Below the pieces are notes generated by a model. It ran no database searches, was not told the DNA's origin, and saw nothing but the letters and a program-made list of their open reading frames with translations. The position numbers and the translations under genes were made by a program. A DNA stretch of 64,000 bases from Tetrahymena thermophila SB210 (lineage: Eukaryota; Ciliophora; Oligohymenophorea; Hymenostomatida; Tetrahymenidae), in assembly GCF_000189635.1 (NCBI RefSeq), contig NW_002476214.1:1-64000 (forward strand). Direction: 5' to 3'. Shown here piece by piece: positions 1 to 12,800 of the stretch (positions are counted from its first letter, which is position 1; each line of letters begins with the position of its first letter).

Positions 1-332
1 CCCCAACCCCAACCCCAACCCCAACCCCAACCCCAACCCCAACCCCAACCCCAACCCCAACCCCAACCCCAACCCCAACCCCAACCCCCAACCCCAACCC
101 CAACCCCAACCCCAACCCCAACCCCAACCCCAACCCCAACCCCAACCCCAACCCCAACCCCAACCCCAACCCCAACCCCAACCCCAACCCCAACCCCAAC
201 CCCAACCCCAACCCCAACCCCAAACCCCAACCCCAACCCCAACCCCAACCCCAACCCCAACCCCAACCCCAACCCCAACCCCAACCCCAACCCCAACCCC
301 AACCCCAACCCCAACCCCAACCCCAACCCCCC
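1..332. repeat. Macronuclear telomere, (CCCCAA)n
   Basis: Uninterrupted C4A2 units, the C-rich strand of a Tetrahymena-type telomere reading inwards from the chromosome end. Two units are irregular: a C5A2 at 85-91 and a C4A3 at 218-224. The array ends in a run of six C (327-332) directly against AT-rich DNA. C4A2 is known for Tetrahymena; Paramecium mixes C4A2 with C3A3, which is not seen here. Confidence 0.98.
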
Positions 333-1121
333 ATTAATTTTGTTATTTTATATCGATTTCAATTTCAATTAAAATTAAAAAAAAGCAAACAAATTTGTTT
401 TATTTAATAATATTTTTAATAAATTATAAAAATTCAAAAACTAATTTTCAATAAATAAAACTTAAATAAATTACTCAAATAAAGTTTATTTCTTGTTTAT
501 TTATATATATTTTAACATCAAAATATTAAATATTGAGTAAATAGTTTCATTATTAAAATTGGAAAATTAAAAATAAAATATTATAGATAATTTATAATAA
601 TATTAATTGTTCTTTATCTAAATAATTTTAAATTAAATATAAAAAAATATTATTCTGTAACTTCAATTTAAATCACTTTCACAAACAAATTAATAAGTAA
701 ACTTATTTAATATCCTTAAATTTTTTCTAATCATATTTATTAAAATGAATCAAAATATTAAAAGATTAATGGTTTTTATTTATGTTTGATTAACAATTTA
801 ATGAAAGAAATAAATCTTTTATATAAAATATAACTAAAGCTGAGTAAATTATTATAATTAGTTATATTCATAACTTTCTAAAGAAAAAATTGAAATTTAC
901 TTTTTATCATTAAAAATTTTAGTTCCAAAGTATTTACTTTTTAGTTAATTATAATAGTGATGAGTATTGTAAGAATTACTATTGTGTACAAATAACTATG
1001 GTTTTATTAAAAGTGATTATTGGTAAAAAATATATCATCAAATATTTATGCTTTATTTATTCATTTTAATTAATTATTAAGAATCTTAAACAAAGTCTAA
1101 GTAAATTAATAATTTAGTGTA
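333..1121. other. Subtelomeric AT-rich intergenic DNA
   Basis: AT-rich spacer between the telomere and the first gene. I see no gene, tRNA or tandem array. No intact chromosome-breakage sequence is expected, because that element is removed when macronuclear telomeres are added. Confidence 0.6.
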
Positions 1122-4100
1122 ATGGGAGTTTTAGATGGCAAAGAATTAGAAGTAAATTATAAATAACTCATAAAATATATATAATAATTTATAAAAAGGA
1201 AACAATTAATGTTTTAGAGAAGCCACTAGAAAAGCGTTCAAAAAATGAACTTTCTGTTCTTATCAATTTAACTAAAGATATTCCATTTTTTAAAGAATAT
1301 CGAGATAAGGGATAGAAAGAAAGTATTAATTTATTATACACAAAATACAATTTTACTTGGTATCAATTAAAATATTTTTTTAATTTAAATTAGTTCATGA
1401 ATAATGTGTTGCCCACATGTAGTATTAATTTGTTTAAGATAAGTAATATGTCTTTGAAATAGGTAGAATGCAATTTTAAATATTGAAAACTAAACATTTA
1501 ATGTAAATATTTCTAATGAAATTTATTTTGTGAAATATTTAGGCACTACAGGAGACAAATTTTATTTAATTTTAAACGGAAAGTGTGGTATTTACATAAA
1601 AATAGGAGATCCTCCTACCCTTACTTGTGTTAAGGTTATTGAAGGAGGAGCTGGGTTTGGTGAAGTTGCTTTGCTAAAGAATCAGCCTAGACTTGCTTCA
1701 ATATTATGCTAAAGTGATTGTCATCTAGCTACTTTGGATAAGTAGAGCTTTATCAAAATTTTGAAGTAAGCTGAGGAAGACAAATTAACTAAAGAAATGG
1801 AGTTTTTTGCTAAAATGCCAATGTTTGTAAAATGGGCCTCTCATTCATTAAAACTTTTATATCTCAACACATATAGAGTTAAATGCAAAAAAGGAGAGTA
1901 CCTCTTTAAAGAAGGTTAATCATCAAATGCTGCTTATATAGTTTGCTAAGGTGAATTCACTGTAAGATCAAATTAATTATATGGATTTTATTTTAATATA
2001 AAAAATCAAAGATATAAATTAATAGTAATTTTCTTTTTTAAATTTAAGGCCACAAAAAAGTTTACCTAAGAAATAGATGATGATGAAGAGTGCCTTTAAA
2101 AATAAAAGCATGAAACCCTCAAGTTTAAAAATCTTCAAAAGGATAACAGTCCAACAAAAGATTAAAGAGTAATGAGATTTTAATTGGAGTGAAGTTTTTA
2201 AAAAAGCATTTATTTTATCAAGATAGTATTTTGGTAGCCTTATGAATTATTTGGAGAGGAGGAATTCATTGATGAGATTTAAGATTTAGAACAATAAGAA
2301 AAGCAGAGAAGAGAAAGAATTAAAAACGAACAAGCCTAAGAAGAATAAATGTAAATTGAAAAATAAAAAAAATTGTAAAAATCGTTAGAACAAAAGAAAA
2401 AAGAGTAAGAGGTAAAAAAATTACAAACTGGTGGTAACAACAACAAAAGCAATGAATAAAATAAAGCTAAAATTTGTTCAAATATTACTGTTTAAACAAC
2501 TGAAAAGATAAAACTGTAAAAACGAAATTTAAGCTAAGCCAAAGTATAAATTTAAAATGATAAAAATGAAGAGGATGAAGAGTAATCTGAAAGTGATGAT
2601 GAAAATATTCAAGAGTAAGCTTAAAAAAAATAAATTCATAAAAATAAAGAATACTTAAGAAAATATTCTGTGCAATGCACAAGTGTGGTAGGAGAAGTTT
2701 GTATGATTAAAAAGTATGATTTTATTCATAGAGTTTTGAGAGATACAATGTCTAGATAGATAATACAGGAGAGAAACAAAATTAAAAATGGGTGGTTTTA
2801 TAACAAGGTTGATGGAGTTAATAAATTAATGAGCTACAGTGACTATTGCACATTTTATTACACAGACTTAAAACTGAGAAACAGGATACAAGGAGCTCTA
2901 GCAGAAGAAGACTAAGTAATTAAATATCCTCAATATTAAAATAAATACTTTAATAAAATAAATATTAACATTTAATTAAATTTTAGGAACTTTAAGAATT
3001 TGTAAATGTTGTTAAAGAAGCATTTTAACAGAACGAGACTCTGGTAAGATACTAAAGAAAAAGAAATACAAAAAGCGAGGATATTCCTCATTATTCTTCT
3101 AAAGAAATAAAAAAGTATGATATTCCAATACACGCGTTTGGAAATAAAAGTTAAAATATGAAGAGAATGAATGTTTTAGAGTAGGATGCCTTAGAAGAAA
3201 AAGCTAAAAAGGGGATCAGGAAACCCCCAGATATTATGGATGAATTAGTTAAAAAATTCCATTAAAATTTAAAATAAAATTATTATGCAAGATTTAAGAA
3301 GGATAGCTATGAACAATTCTCAAACATGGTTTAGCATATTGAACATTAAGGGTTAAAGTCTATGATAAAATAGGATGACAGAGTTAATCCAATCCTCAAG
3401 AGAGAGAAAAGTTTGTCTGAAGGGCTTAAGAAATAGAGCTCAGCCCTTATATAAATTGCAGCAGCCAAAAAATTCTGCAAAGTTTTATTGAAAATTAGGG
3501 ATAGAAATTAAATTTAGAAAAAAAACAATGATCAGAAAATTGACATAGAAAATTAAGAAAAAGAGAAGAATTCTTAAAATTAAGATCAATAAAAATTTAA
3601 CTCAAACCAATAATTACATGAGAGCTAAAATGAATAATAGCTTTATAACTTCAACAATACTAATACGGCTAGACATATGAATTCTTCGATTAATTAAACT
3701 CAAACTTTTGATTCTCCGAAAAGGGGAGATTCTGAAAATTAAGAGACTAAGATAACAGATTCACCTAAAACCCCTGAAACACTGCAGTATCAAAGAAGAA
3801 AATTCTTTTCTGTAGATGCTTATTAGAATAAAAGTGAATAATAAGTAGAAGAAACTCTATAAGAAAAAAGAAGATTCAGAAACTTAGCCAAAATCAATAC
3901 TTAAATTGAATAAATATCTAAATTAAATAACTAATCTATGGATAATTTTTAGCAGATACTGAAAACCAGTGAAGATAGAGGAGAATCACCTTTGAAAAAC
4001 CCTTAATATTTTATTACAAAAAATATGCCACATAAACCAAGATCAAAATCAAGAGAGCCTTACAAATTTGAACTCGAAAAATTGAAAATTTTTTAAATAA

Positions 4101-4687
4101 CTTAGCCTGATATTAACAAAAGCTTATCAAGTCTATAACTTGATAATAAAAATTCTTCACTTTCTACAATTGATAAATCGTAAATTATACACTCAAGTAG
4201 TAGCATGCCTAATAAAATTGCTTCTTAAAGATAAAAGCTAAAGCTAATTAAAAGGATTAACTATATAGGAAGTTAAAATGAATCTGATAATTCTATTTAA
4301 AATTTGATCAATAAATTTGGCGGAGAAAATATTCTAAATTAGAAATAGCTCAACCAATAATAGCAACATGCTAAATAAATTTCTTAATTAAGAAGTGCAA
4401 AGAGTTATTAATCCATCAACAATAACATCATATTCTAAAGTAGATAGAATTACGCTTTTGCATCACAAAATGGTTAAATATAAGTTAATTCCAAATAATT
4501 TAATTCTTCAAATAATAATAATAATGTTCAAAAAAATGTGTCAACTAATACAGAAATGAATCTTGTTAGTGATGATTAAAGATTTAATTCAGTTCATCAA
4601 GGATAAGATTCATCACAATCACCTTTAAAAATTTAGTAAATAATAAACAGTATACTAACACAGTAAAATTAATAAATATAGAAGTGA
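1122..4687 (+). CDS. Cyclic nucleotide-binding domain protein (two CNB domains)
   Basis: Seven exons: 1122-1151, 1220-1322, 1394-1462, 1543-1961, 2049-2168, 2223-2915, 2987-4687. They sum to 3,135 nt, about 1,044 residues, stop TGA. The N-terminus has the LEKP..KRS and KDIPFFKE lead-in common in ciliate CNB proteins. The first CNB domain (about residues 45-130) carries a phosphate-binding cassette GFGEVALLKNQPRLAS, keeping the FGE, AL and PR.A positions that contact cAMP or cGMP. A second CNB domain follows (about 145-200: KKGEYLFKEGQSSNAAYIV). The rest is a charged K/E/Q/N-rich region with no domain I recognise. No kinase or channel segment is visible, so it is not a standard PKA/PKG subunit; a cyclic-nucleotide sensor or scaffold is an inference. 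The first splice junction (acceptor AG at 1218-1219) is the least certain part. Confidence 0.88.
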
Positions 4688-5318
4688 ATATAAAAAATGT
4701 AAATATATAAAATTAATTACTTTAACAAATACAAAATTGGTAAAATTATTTATAAAATGAGTCATCTGTACATTATATATGCATCACACATCTTATCAAT
4801 GTGATATTATCATTTTAAATTTAACAAATTTAAATAAATAGCTGTTATTAAATTAAACTATTCATTAAAATATTATGTAAATTACTTCAAATGTTGATTT
4901 ATTTTGATATTTTTAAAATAAACAATTTAAATAATATTTATAAAATTATTTCTAAATTACATTCATAATATTAAAGAAGTTATTTTTAGTAGTCAGTAAA
5001 AAACTGTTCGTGAAAAATAAGCAAAATTTATTTTGAATTTATAAAAAAATAATAATTAAAAAATACAACCCAATTTCTAAATGACTCAAGTAAATTTAAT
5101 TAATCAATTTATTCTGCTTTTTAAATAACAATTAAGTTTTATTTCTAAACTTTAAAATATTTTTAATATGTTTTTACAAAAATTTAACAATAAATTAGCT
5201 CTTTATATTTAACACTAATTACTTTATAAACAGAATGGCAAAAAGAATTAGAATTTTGTTATTAAAGAAGTGTTATTTACGTGTTATTTATTACTTAAAA
5301 ATAAAATAAAAAATATTA
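4688..5318. other. Intergenic, nothing recognised
   Basis: AT-rich spacer between the CNB gene and the first tRNA. The T-tracts of the opposite strand just below 5319 can serve as the Pol III terminator of the tRNA. Confidence 0.5.
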
Positions 5319-5390
5319 GCCCGCCGTGGGGCTCGAACCCACGACCACAAGATTAAGAGTCTTGCGCTCTACCGACTGAGCTAGGCGGGC
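5319..5390 (-). tRNA. tRNA-Lys (anticodon CUU), copy 1
   Basis: A 72-nt cloverleaf on the minus strand. The acceptor arms GCCCGCC and GGCGGGC pair fully, the D arm is GCTC/GAGC, the anticodon stem is CAAGA/TCTTG with loop CTCTTAA (anticodon CTT), and the T arm is GTGGG-TTCGAGC-CCCAC. There is no intron. T-rich DNA follows the 3' end. Identical copies lie at 9257 and 24020. The base after the acceptor stem would be U, whereas eukaryotic tRNA-Lys usually has G there; I note this without drawing a conclusion. Confidence 0.97.
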
Positions 5391-5867
5391 GGAATGATTT
5401 AATATTGAAAATAAGCAAAGAATTTTTTAAAAGTTTTTAAATAATTATTTATGATTATCAATCAATACATTTTTTAAATAGATATTATTTCTAAGCAATA
5501 TTTTTAAAGAAAATATATGAGTAAAAACAATCAATTTTCAAACAAAAAAACTAAAATTATACTTTTGATTATTTTAGTCGTTGACATATATTTAATTTGC
5601 CAGTCTTTGAATATCTTAAAATTTTATTTCCTAAAAAATGTTAAGTAAATTTTTACAAAATTTATAATTTATTATTCACAAAATTTAAACATTTTATGAA
5701 AAAGTAAAAGAATATATAATTTTTATGAGAAGATGAATAAATAATTCATAAATATTCTGTATTACTCAAATAATATAAATTAGATTTTAATACAAGCAAA
5801 ATTTTTATTATCAAAAGATCTGTAGTCAAATTAAATTTAATAGTCTTAATTATAAAAATTTTTGATC
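5391..5867. other. Intergenic, nothing recognised
   Basis: AT-rich spacer between the tRNA and the LITAF gene; no coding signal seen on either strand. Confidence 0.45.
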
Positions 5868-6206
5868 TCAACAAACTTTATACTCATGTATACCTACTTA
5901 AGCTTAACAATAAGTACAAGTATGTAATTTATCCTAGCAGTTTTCGTTTAAAAAAGGTATGCAGCAGCAAAATGTTGTCATTAAAAGTATGAATGCACAG
6001 CACAATGTACCACTACCTACTTTACTCTTGACTTAAGTCACTCCAACTTAATTACAATGAGGACATTGGATAGAAGTAGGTGAAACTGAATGATCAGCAT
6101 TTCTAGGTAAGGCCATTTAAGCTGCTTGTTGTATAAAAACTTAAGGAGGTTTATATTCGTTGCTTTACAAAGGAGGAGGCACTTATTGATAATTATTGTT
6201 ATTCAT
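5868..6206 (-). CDS. LITAF-like (SIMPLE-like) zinc-ribbon membrane protein
   Basis: Single exon of 113 codons (112 residues) on the minus strand, ATG at 6206-6204, stop TGA at 5870-5868. The N-terminal third is Pro/Gln-rich, as in LITAF proteins. The LITAF domain follows (about residues 45-112): a CPHC knuckle near residue 48, then a hydrophobic Cys-rich stretch (GTLCCAFILLMTTFCCCIPF) and a second knuckle C..C in HTCTYCQAQVG. In this family the two CxxC pairs bind one zinc, while the hydrophobic stretch dips into the cytosolic face of endosomal or lysosomal membranes. Length and motif order are complete for the family. The individual biological role is unknown. Confidence 0.9.
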
Positions 6207-9200
6207 TTTATTTTTACTAATTTAATTTATTTTTTTTATTTTATATAATAATTTTCAAGAGAAAGATAATTACTTTTAAACTTAGATTTCCAATAAAATT
6301 AAGTAAATTAACTATTTTAAAATTGCCTATCAGAAATTTTTGACACCTATTCTTAAAATTTTTTGATTAGGTAGATAAATTAATATTTCTAAAAATAAAT
6401 AAACAAATATTTTTCTTTAAGACAAAAATATCTTAAAAATAGAAAAGCAAGCTAGTAAAAGCGAATTTCACCAAAAATAAAATATTTTATGTCAATAATT
6501 TTTTATTAAGAAAGAAAAAAAGGTAGATAATATTTAATTTAAGTATTTAAAACAAATTTTAGATAAAAATAATATCGCCTTTAGTCAAAATATTAATTAA
6601 AGGATCTTTCTATTGCATAAAAAGTAATTTAGTTTAATTTTTATGATGAATTAATTTACAATTTAATTTGCTTTACTTATTTACCTTAGTAAATTTATTG
6701 GAATTAAATTAAGTAACCTTTAAAAAAAATTAATAAATGTAAATTCATTGGTAACTCAGTCAATTTAATGTATCTTCATTTTAATTAACACTCAATTAAC
6801 TTAGATGATCAATGCATATTTTAAAAATATTTCTAAACAAAAAATAATCAATTGATTTTTTACAACATGAAAAATAAAAATATCTATTTATTTTTGATTT
6901 TAAATATAGTTTTTAATTTATTTTAAATTTATAAAATAAAAAACTAAGATGTGAAAAATTATTTTTTCATAAAATTTATTTAGAGCTCTAATTGTTATAA
7001 GAAAAATATTTTATTATTATTGTTATTTATTTTTATTAAAAGCGTAAACTTTATATTAAAAACACTTTCTTATATTGTTGCTGATATATATTGAATATTG
7101 TATTAATAAATCTAACCTAAATATTGCATAAAAAGTAATTTAGTTTAATTTTTATGATGAATTAATTTACATTATTATTGCTTTACTTATTTACCTTAGT
7201 AAATTTTTAGGAATTAAATTAAGTAACCTACCTTTAAAAAAATTTAATAAATGTAAATTCATTGTTAACTTAGTATATTTAATCTATCTTCATTTTAATT
7301 AACATTCCAATACATATTTTAAAAATATTTCTAAACAAAAAATAATCAATTGATTTTTATACATCATGAATAAAAAATATCAATTTATTTTTGATTTAAA
7401 ATATAGTTAGTATATAAATCATCTTTAATTTTAAATTTATAAAATAAAAAACTAAGATGTGTAGAAATTATTTTTTAATAAAATTTATTTAGAGCTCTAA
7501 TTATTATCAGAAAAATATTTTATTGTTATTGTTATTTATTTCTATTAAAAGCACAAACTTTATATTAAAAACACTTTCTTATATTGTTGCTGATTAATAT
7601 TGAATCTTGTATTAATAAATCTAACCTATTGATCTGTCAATTTTTGTTAAATAATTTTTTAAATTTGATTATTTTAGAAGATATTGGTTGGAATGAGTTT
7701 TGAAAGTTATAAAATGCCTTCTTCAGATTTTATTTATAAAAAAAATCTTTATTTGAAGAACATTTCTAGTTGCAGGGTTACCCATAAAATATAAATATTT
7801 CATTTTAATTACTGAGAGCCTCTGGTTGTTAGTGCTTTAATTCTTGTGAAAAATTAAAAATTTTACAAATTATTTAAATTTTTATCTTTTATTAACTTAA
7901 TTGCATTGTATTTATGCATAGCTTTCACAAAAAATATAAAAAATTTTTAAAAAAAATAAACCTTTTTTATCTTTTAGAAAATCTATTAATTAATTTAAAA
8001 AGAGATTCTTTCAAATTTCAAATTTTATTATAAATTTTAAGCAAATATATATATATGAGTTTAGTTTTTTGTTTTTAAAATAGATTTATATTATATTTTT
8101 AATTAATTATTAGTTGCTTTTATAATATTTAATGTTTATTAGCAAAATTTTGTTAGCTTGTTTCTATAAAGAATGAATAACTTTGAAAATTTATTTTTAA
8201 ATAGGTAAATTGAAAAAAATGAATATAATTGATATTTTTTTGAAAAAATAACTAAAATTAATTTGTCTCATTTAATAATTTTATAAAATTATACTAATTC
8301 AAAATATTAATTTATATAAATATCATCGAAGTTAATTTTTATTTAATAAATTCACTTTGTTTTTAAGAACGATATTTCAGTATTTAAACATTTTATTTTA
8401 ATTTTTAGTACTATTGCTTACTCGAGAAAAATATCTGTACTATGAAGCCATATGCTACAAAATTTGGAACATTGGACTTGCTTTTAAAATAATAAAAAAA
8501 GATTTAAGATAACCTTATTTGTCTTGTTGGGATATGAATATATTAAGTTATTTCGCTTATTATAATAATACTTTACTAACATAATTCTTAAAATTTTTTG
8601 TATATTTTATATCTGTATTTTTTTATACTAATAATCTTTGTCTTATTAAGAAAAGTACTATTTTTTTATGTAATGGATAAAATAATAAATAATTAATTTA
8701 AACTAAATGAGCTTGGAATATCTTTTATTTAATCAAAATGTAAATAAATTTGTTTGTATAAAAGAATTAGGATTTTTTTCGATTTATCCAAGAAGATTTA
8801 ATTCTTTTTAATCTGTTTCGATATTTTATTTTATTTTATTCCTTTTTTAGCTTTATTGGCCAATTTCCATTTAATTACAAGCTGAGTTTTCCTTTTTATA
8901 AATATAAATTTTATTATACTCTATAAAATTCTATTGATAAAATGTTATATCTATTTAAAAGAGTTTATATCATATGTATGCTTAAAAATAAATAATTATG
9001 AAATATAAAAATATAAAATAAATTTTTTAAATTTGTTTTAATGCTTTAAAATTTTTGATAGAGTATCTAAGTAAAATGATTGTTATTACATACAAAGAAT
9101 TGAATTTGCTTAAAACAAAAAAAATAAAATCAATATTTTTTGAGTTAAAATGATGCATATTAGGAGTTTTATGAATCTGTTATTATATTCTAGGTTGATT

Positions 9201-9256
9201 TGGTTTTTTTACAATTAAAATTTTCCATGCTTATTTAAAAATTAATAAAAATATTA
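6207..9256. other. Long gene-poor intergenic region
   Basis: About 3 kb of very AT-rich DNA with no convincing gene. Its main content is the tandem duplication at 6612-7628, described separately. Around 8440 a short ATG-initiated frame of about 30 codons exists, but it has no features above chance for this base composition. Confidence 0.5.
6612..7628. repeat. Tandem duplication, ~510 bp unit, two diverged copies
   Basis: Copy 1 (about 6612-7118) and copy 2 (about 7123-7628) start with the same bases (attgcataaaaagtaattt) and end with the same bases (aataaatcta, then accta). They stay collinear throughout, with scattered substitutions and small indels. Both contain the landmarks tttagagctctaatt and aaacactttcttatattgtt. 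Neither copy holds a gene I can see. Confidence 0.9.
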
Positions 9257-9328
9257 GCCCGCCGTGGGGCTCGAACCCACGACCACAAGATTAAGAGTCT
9301 TGCGCTCTACCGACTGAGCTAGGCGGGC
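9257..9328 (-). tRNA. tRNA-Lys (anticodon CUU), copy 2
   Basis: Identical over 72 nt to the copy at 5319-5390, with the same orientation and structure. Only a few flanking bases are shared (gga on the 5' side, tta on the 3' side), so this is not a recent large segmental copy. Confidence 0.97.
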
Positions 9329-9876
9329 GGAACGAAATAATATATTAAAATTAAAAAGACTTTTTTCATTCTTAATAACTATTTTATTTGGATTAAGTTC
9401 AAAAAAATAAAAATATCTTTTATTCAATTAGTTATAAATTTAGAATGCATATTAACTAATATTTTTGCTTAGATTTTATAGTATTTATTAAAAAAATGCT
9501 TACAGTAAAATAATGTGCATAATTAGATAAGATGGCGTAAAAATTAACTCTAAATTTTAAATTACACATTTGCCTCTAGAACCTTTAATATCCACAGAAA
9601 ATGATTAAATCATTGTAAATTATTAAAAATGAAGTGATTCATAAATTGTTTGCTTGTATAAAAGTGACAAATAAGTTCATTGTAATGATTTTGTCAAGTG
9701 TAAAACAGTGTGCAATTTAATTTGTCAGAAAATCGTAAAAAACAAACAAAAAAAAGGAAAATTAAATAAATTGATAAAAGAGTAGAAACAAACATTCTAT
9801 TAAAAACAAAAAAACTAACAAAAAAATATTCATTAATTCATACATACATAAATAAATTTCATTTGAGCGAATATAA
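9329..9876. other. Intergenic, upstream of the Cys-rich gene
   Basis: AT-rich spacer with A-rich stretches just before the start codon at 9877, the usual ciliate start context. No discrete regulatory motif recognised. Confidence 0.45.
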
Positions 9877-12800
9877 ATGATCAAAAACTACATAATAAAA
9901 TTCATAAAAATTCTCTTTAGTAATATTAATTTACTTCAATAATTTAATTTATATGTTTAATGAACATAAAATATATTAGTCCTTGCATCTTATTTAACTG
10001 GAGTAAGCTGTACTACTACTTAATAAGATTTCCATTTTGGTTTTAATCCCTAAGTAGAAGTATAATTATCATAACAAAACAATATAATTAATATGTCTAT
10101 CCTCAACAATATCGGTGATATAGAGTAGTTAAGATTATTCTTTTCTGTTGATGATTAAAATACGTGAGTTATTTTGCAATTTGCATTTAGTATTTACCAT
10201 TTTTAATATTTTTCTTACTTAAAAAGCCTTTTTGAATTTGATAGCATACATTATAAAGTTATAGATTAAGAAAATTGCTTTCTATTTTTAGAAAAAATAA
10301 AATAGAACGAGTACTTTCTCTTAGTATCTTTAAATAAGGCATTCATATAGGGATAATTTTTAAAAATAGAGATATAACCAAATTCTTTAGAACAAACAAA
10401 TGCTATCTTAGACTTCATTTAGATCACTAAGTAATTTAATCACCTTAGACATAAAATTCTTAAAATTTGGTTAACATTTTTGTCTAACTTTTTTTTTAAT
10501 TTAGAATTGAGTATAGAAAGAAAAAGCTTGAGTACACAATAGGACCTTCTTAAATTCTGTAAATTAAGCATAAAAATGCTTAATAAATTGAAGATCTATT
10601 TCTTAATTTTTTGAAATTAGATACATTAAAAACAAGGATTTAATTAAATATTTTTAATAACTCCTTCTAAAAATCTGTAAGATTGCTAGATTACCGTGAC
10701 AATAACCGCAACCGTGATAAAAATAGGGACCGTGATAGCGACCGTGATGACTGCAGAAATGGACAGATGCAAAATGGATAATGCGTATGCAGAGAAGGGT
10801 ATTATTAAAAATATAAAAGTAGATGTGAAGAATGTGAAGTTGATAATTGCAAATTATGCAAAGAAGATGAATTATGTGATGTATGCAAACCTGGTTACTA
10901 TACATATTAAGTCAAAAGGGATAAAAACTAATGTAGATAATGCTCTACTAAATAGTGTGCTTCATGCCCAAACGATTAGTGTAATTAATGTTAATCTCCA
11001 TATGCACTTGACAACTTAGGGAAATGCATATAGTGTAATGTAAATTAAGGTTACTTTATCGACTCTAATTAAGTGTGTAAGTAATGCAAAAACTGTTAAT
11101 AATGCTAAGGAGATGTTGATAATTAATGCCTATAAAATACTTGTAATAAAGGTAGACAATTTATTCCTTAGTCACCAACATCGTAAATCGGAACTTGTAT
11201 TAGCTGTGATACATAGAACGGATACTTCATTACCAAAAGTGCTTAGTGTCTAAAATGTCATAATTCTTGTAAAACTTGTGATGGACCTGACGATATAAAT
11301 TGCTTATAATGTTAAGATGGGTAAGTGATTAACGAATAAAGTAATAAATGTGGAGTTTGTGATTTAAGCAAAGGATTTTATATTGATCAGAAATCTAACA
11401 AATGTAAAGCTTGTGATAAAAATTGTAAAACTTGCTAAAATGCAAGTAACCTTTGTACCTCGTGTTAGACTAATATGGGCTTAGATAATAACTAATGTAT
11501 AAGCTGTTTGCAAAAAGATGGATTATTTATAGATGAAAATGGAAAATGTGTTAAATGTGATACAGCTTGTTAGACTTGCACAAAATAAGGGGCATCTAAT
11601 TGTTTATAATGTGCAACAGGATATTTTTTAGATTAAAAGATATGTAAAAAGTGTGATTAAAGCTAAGGCTACTACATTGCTTAAGATCAAACATGTTAAA
11701 AATGTAATGATTACTGTGCAACATGTACTTCAAACGGAAATACTAAATAAAGTTGCTTAACTTGCAAAGGAGTTAACAAATGGGTGTATCAAGACTACAA
11801 TTCTCCTGATGATAACTAAATGTTTTGTGGTTAATGTAAAACTAATGAAGGATTTTTTGTTGATAGCAATGGAGTTTGTAAAAAGTGTCCTTAAAATTGT
11901 TCATAGTGTTAATAAACAAATGGTCCATTAAAATGTACAAAATGCGAGTCTAATTTCTATTTTGAAGGGGATACTAATGTATGCAAATCATGTGACGTTA
12001 GTATTAATAATTACATAGAAAATGGAGTTAGTTGCAAATAATGTGATAAAACATGCTCTACATGCACTGCAGGAGGTCCAAATAACTGTATAACTTGTGC
12101 TAGTGGATACATTATTCATCAAGAAAGTAGGATGTGTGTGAAATGCGATTAACCAGGAGAAATGAAAAGTATAGATGAATAGACATGCTTAAAGTGTAAA
12201 GGTAATTGCTAAGAATGTAATCCAGCTATACTAAATGTATGTACAACGTGTTTACCAGGATTTTATCTGATGCCAGATAATACTTGCTAAAAATGTGAAG
12301 GAAATTAATTTATCAGTCCTTCAAAAACTTGTCTTCCTTGTCATCATAGTTGCAATGGCTGTTAATCTGAAAAAAGCAATGAATGCAAAAATTGTGCTTC
12401 AGGATATCATAAAAAAGATAATACAAGCTTATTTGAATGTGTTTAATGTCCATCATAAAAATATTTTGTAGATTCAAATGGAGTATGTGTTTAATGTCAC
12501 AGTTCATGCTTAGAATGTTCTGGGCCTTTACCTACAGATTGCAAAAAGTGCATTAAAGAAAACGAAAATCCATTAGATAACTCAGGATAATGTACCAAGG
12601 TATGTTCATCCAATTAATATTTTAGTGTTGAAATTGATGACTGTAAAGATTGCCATAATTCATGTAAAACTTGCAGCAATTTGAAAACAGGATAGTAAGA
12701 AGTACATATGTGCATAGAATGCTCTGGTTCTATGAAAAAATTGGAGGTTCCTGATCCTTCAGGCTTTGTCTAAGAATGCGTGAATTGTGATACAAATAAA

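Noticed and set aside
2485-2682. Minus-strand 65-codon frame
   Set aside because: Antisense of the A-rich coding sequence of the CNB gene; hydrophobic Phe/His-rich composition is what antisense of Lys/Glu codons gives.
8442-8530. Short plus-strand frame starting MKPYATKFGTLDLL
   Set aside because: About 30 codons, no intron context or homology signal; expected by chance when only TGA is a stop.
10164-10291. Intron 10164-10291 in the Cys-rich gene
   Set aside because: Its length breaks the frame; ending the intron at 10226 keeps frame and adds a coherent exon, so that model was preferred.
10654-11019. Overlapping short frames on both strands around 10654-11019 (including an apparent 107-residue plus-strand protein)
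   Set aside because: They are off-frame or antisense readings of the first Cys repeats; the real frame here reads Asp/Arg tract then C..C repeats in continuity with 2 kb downstream.
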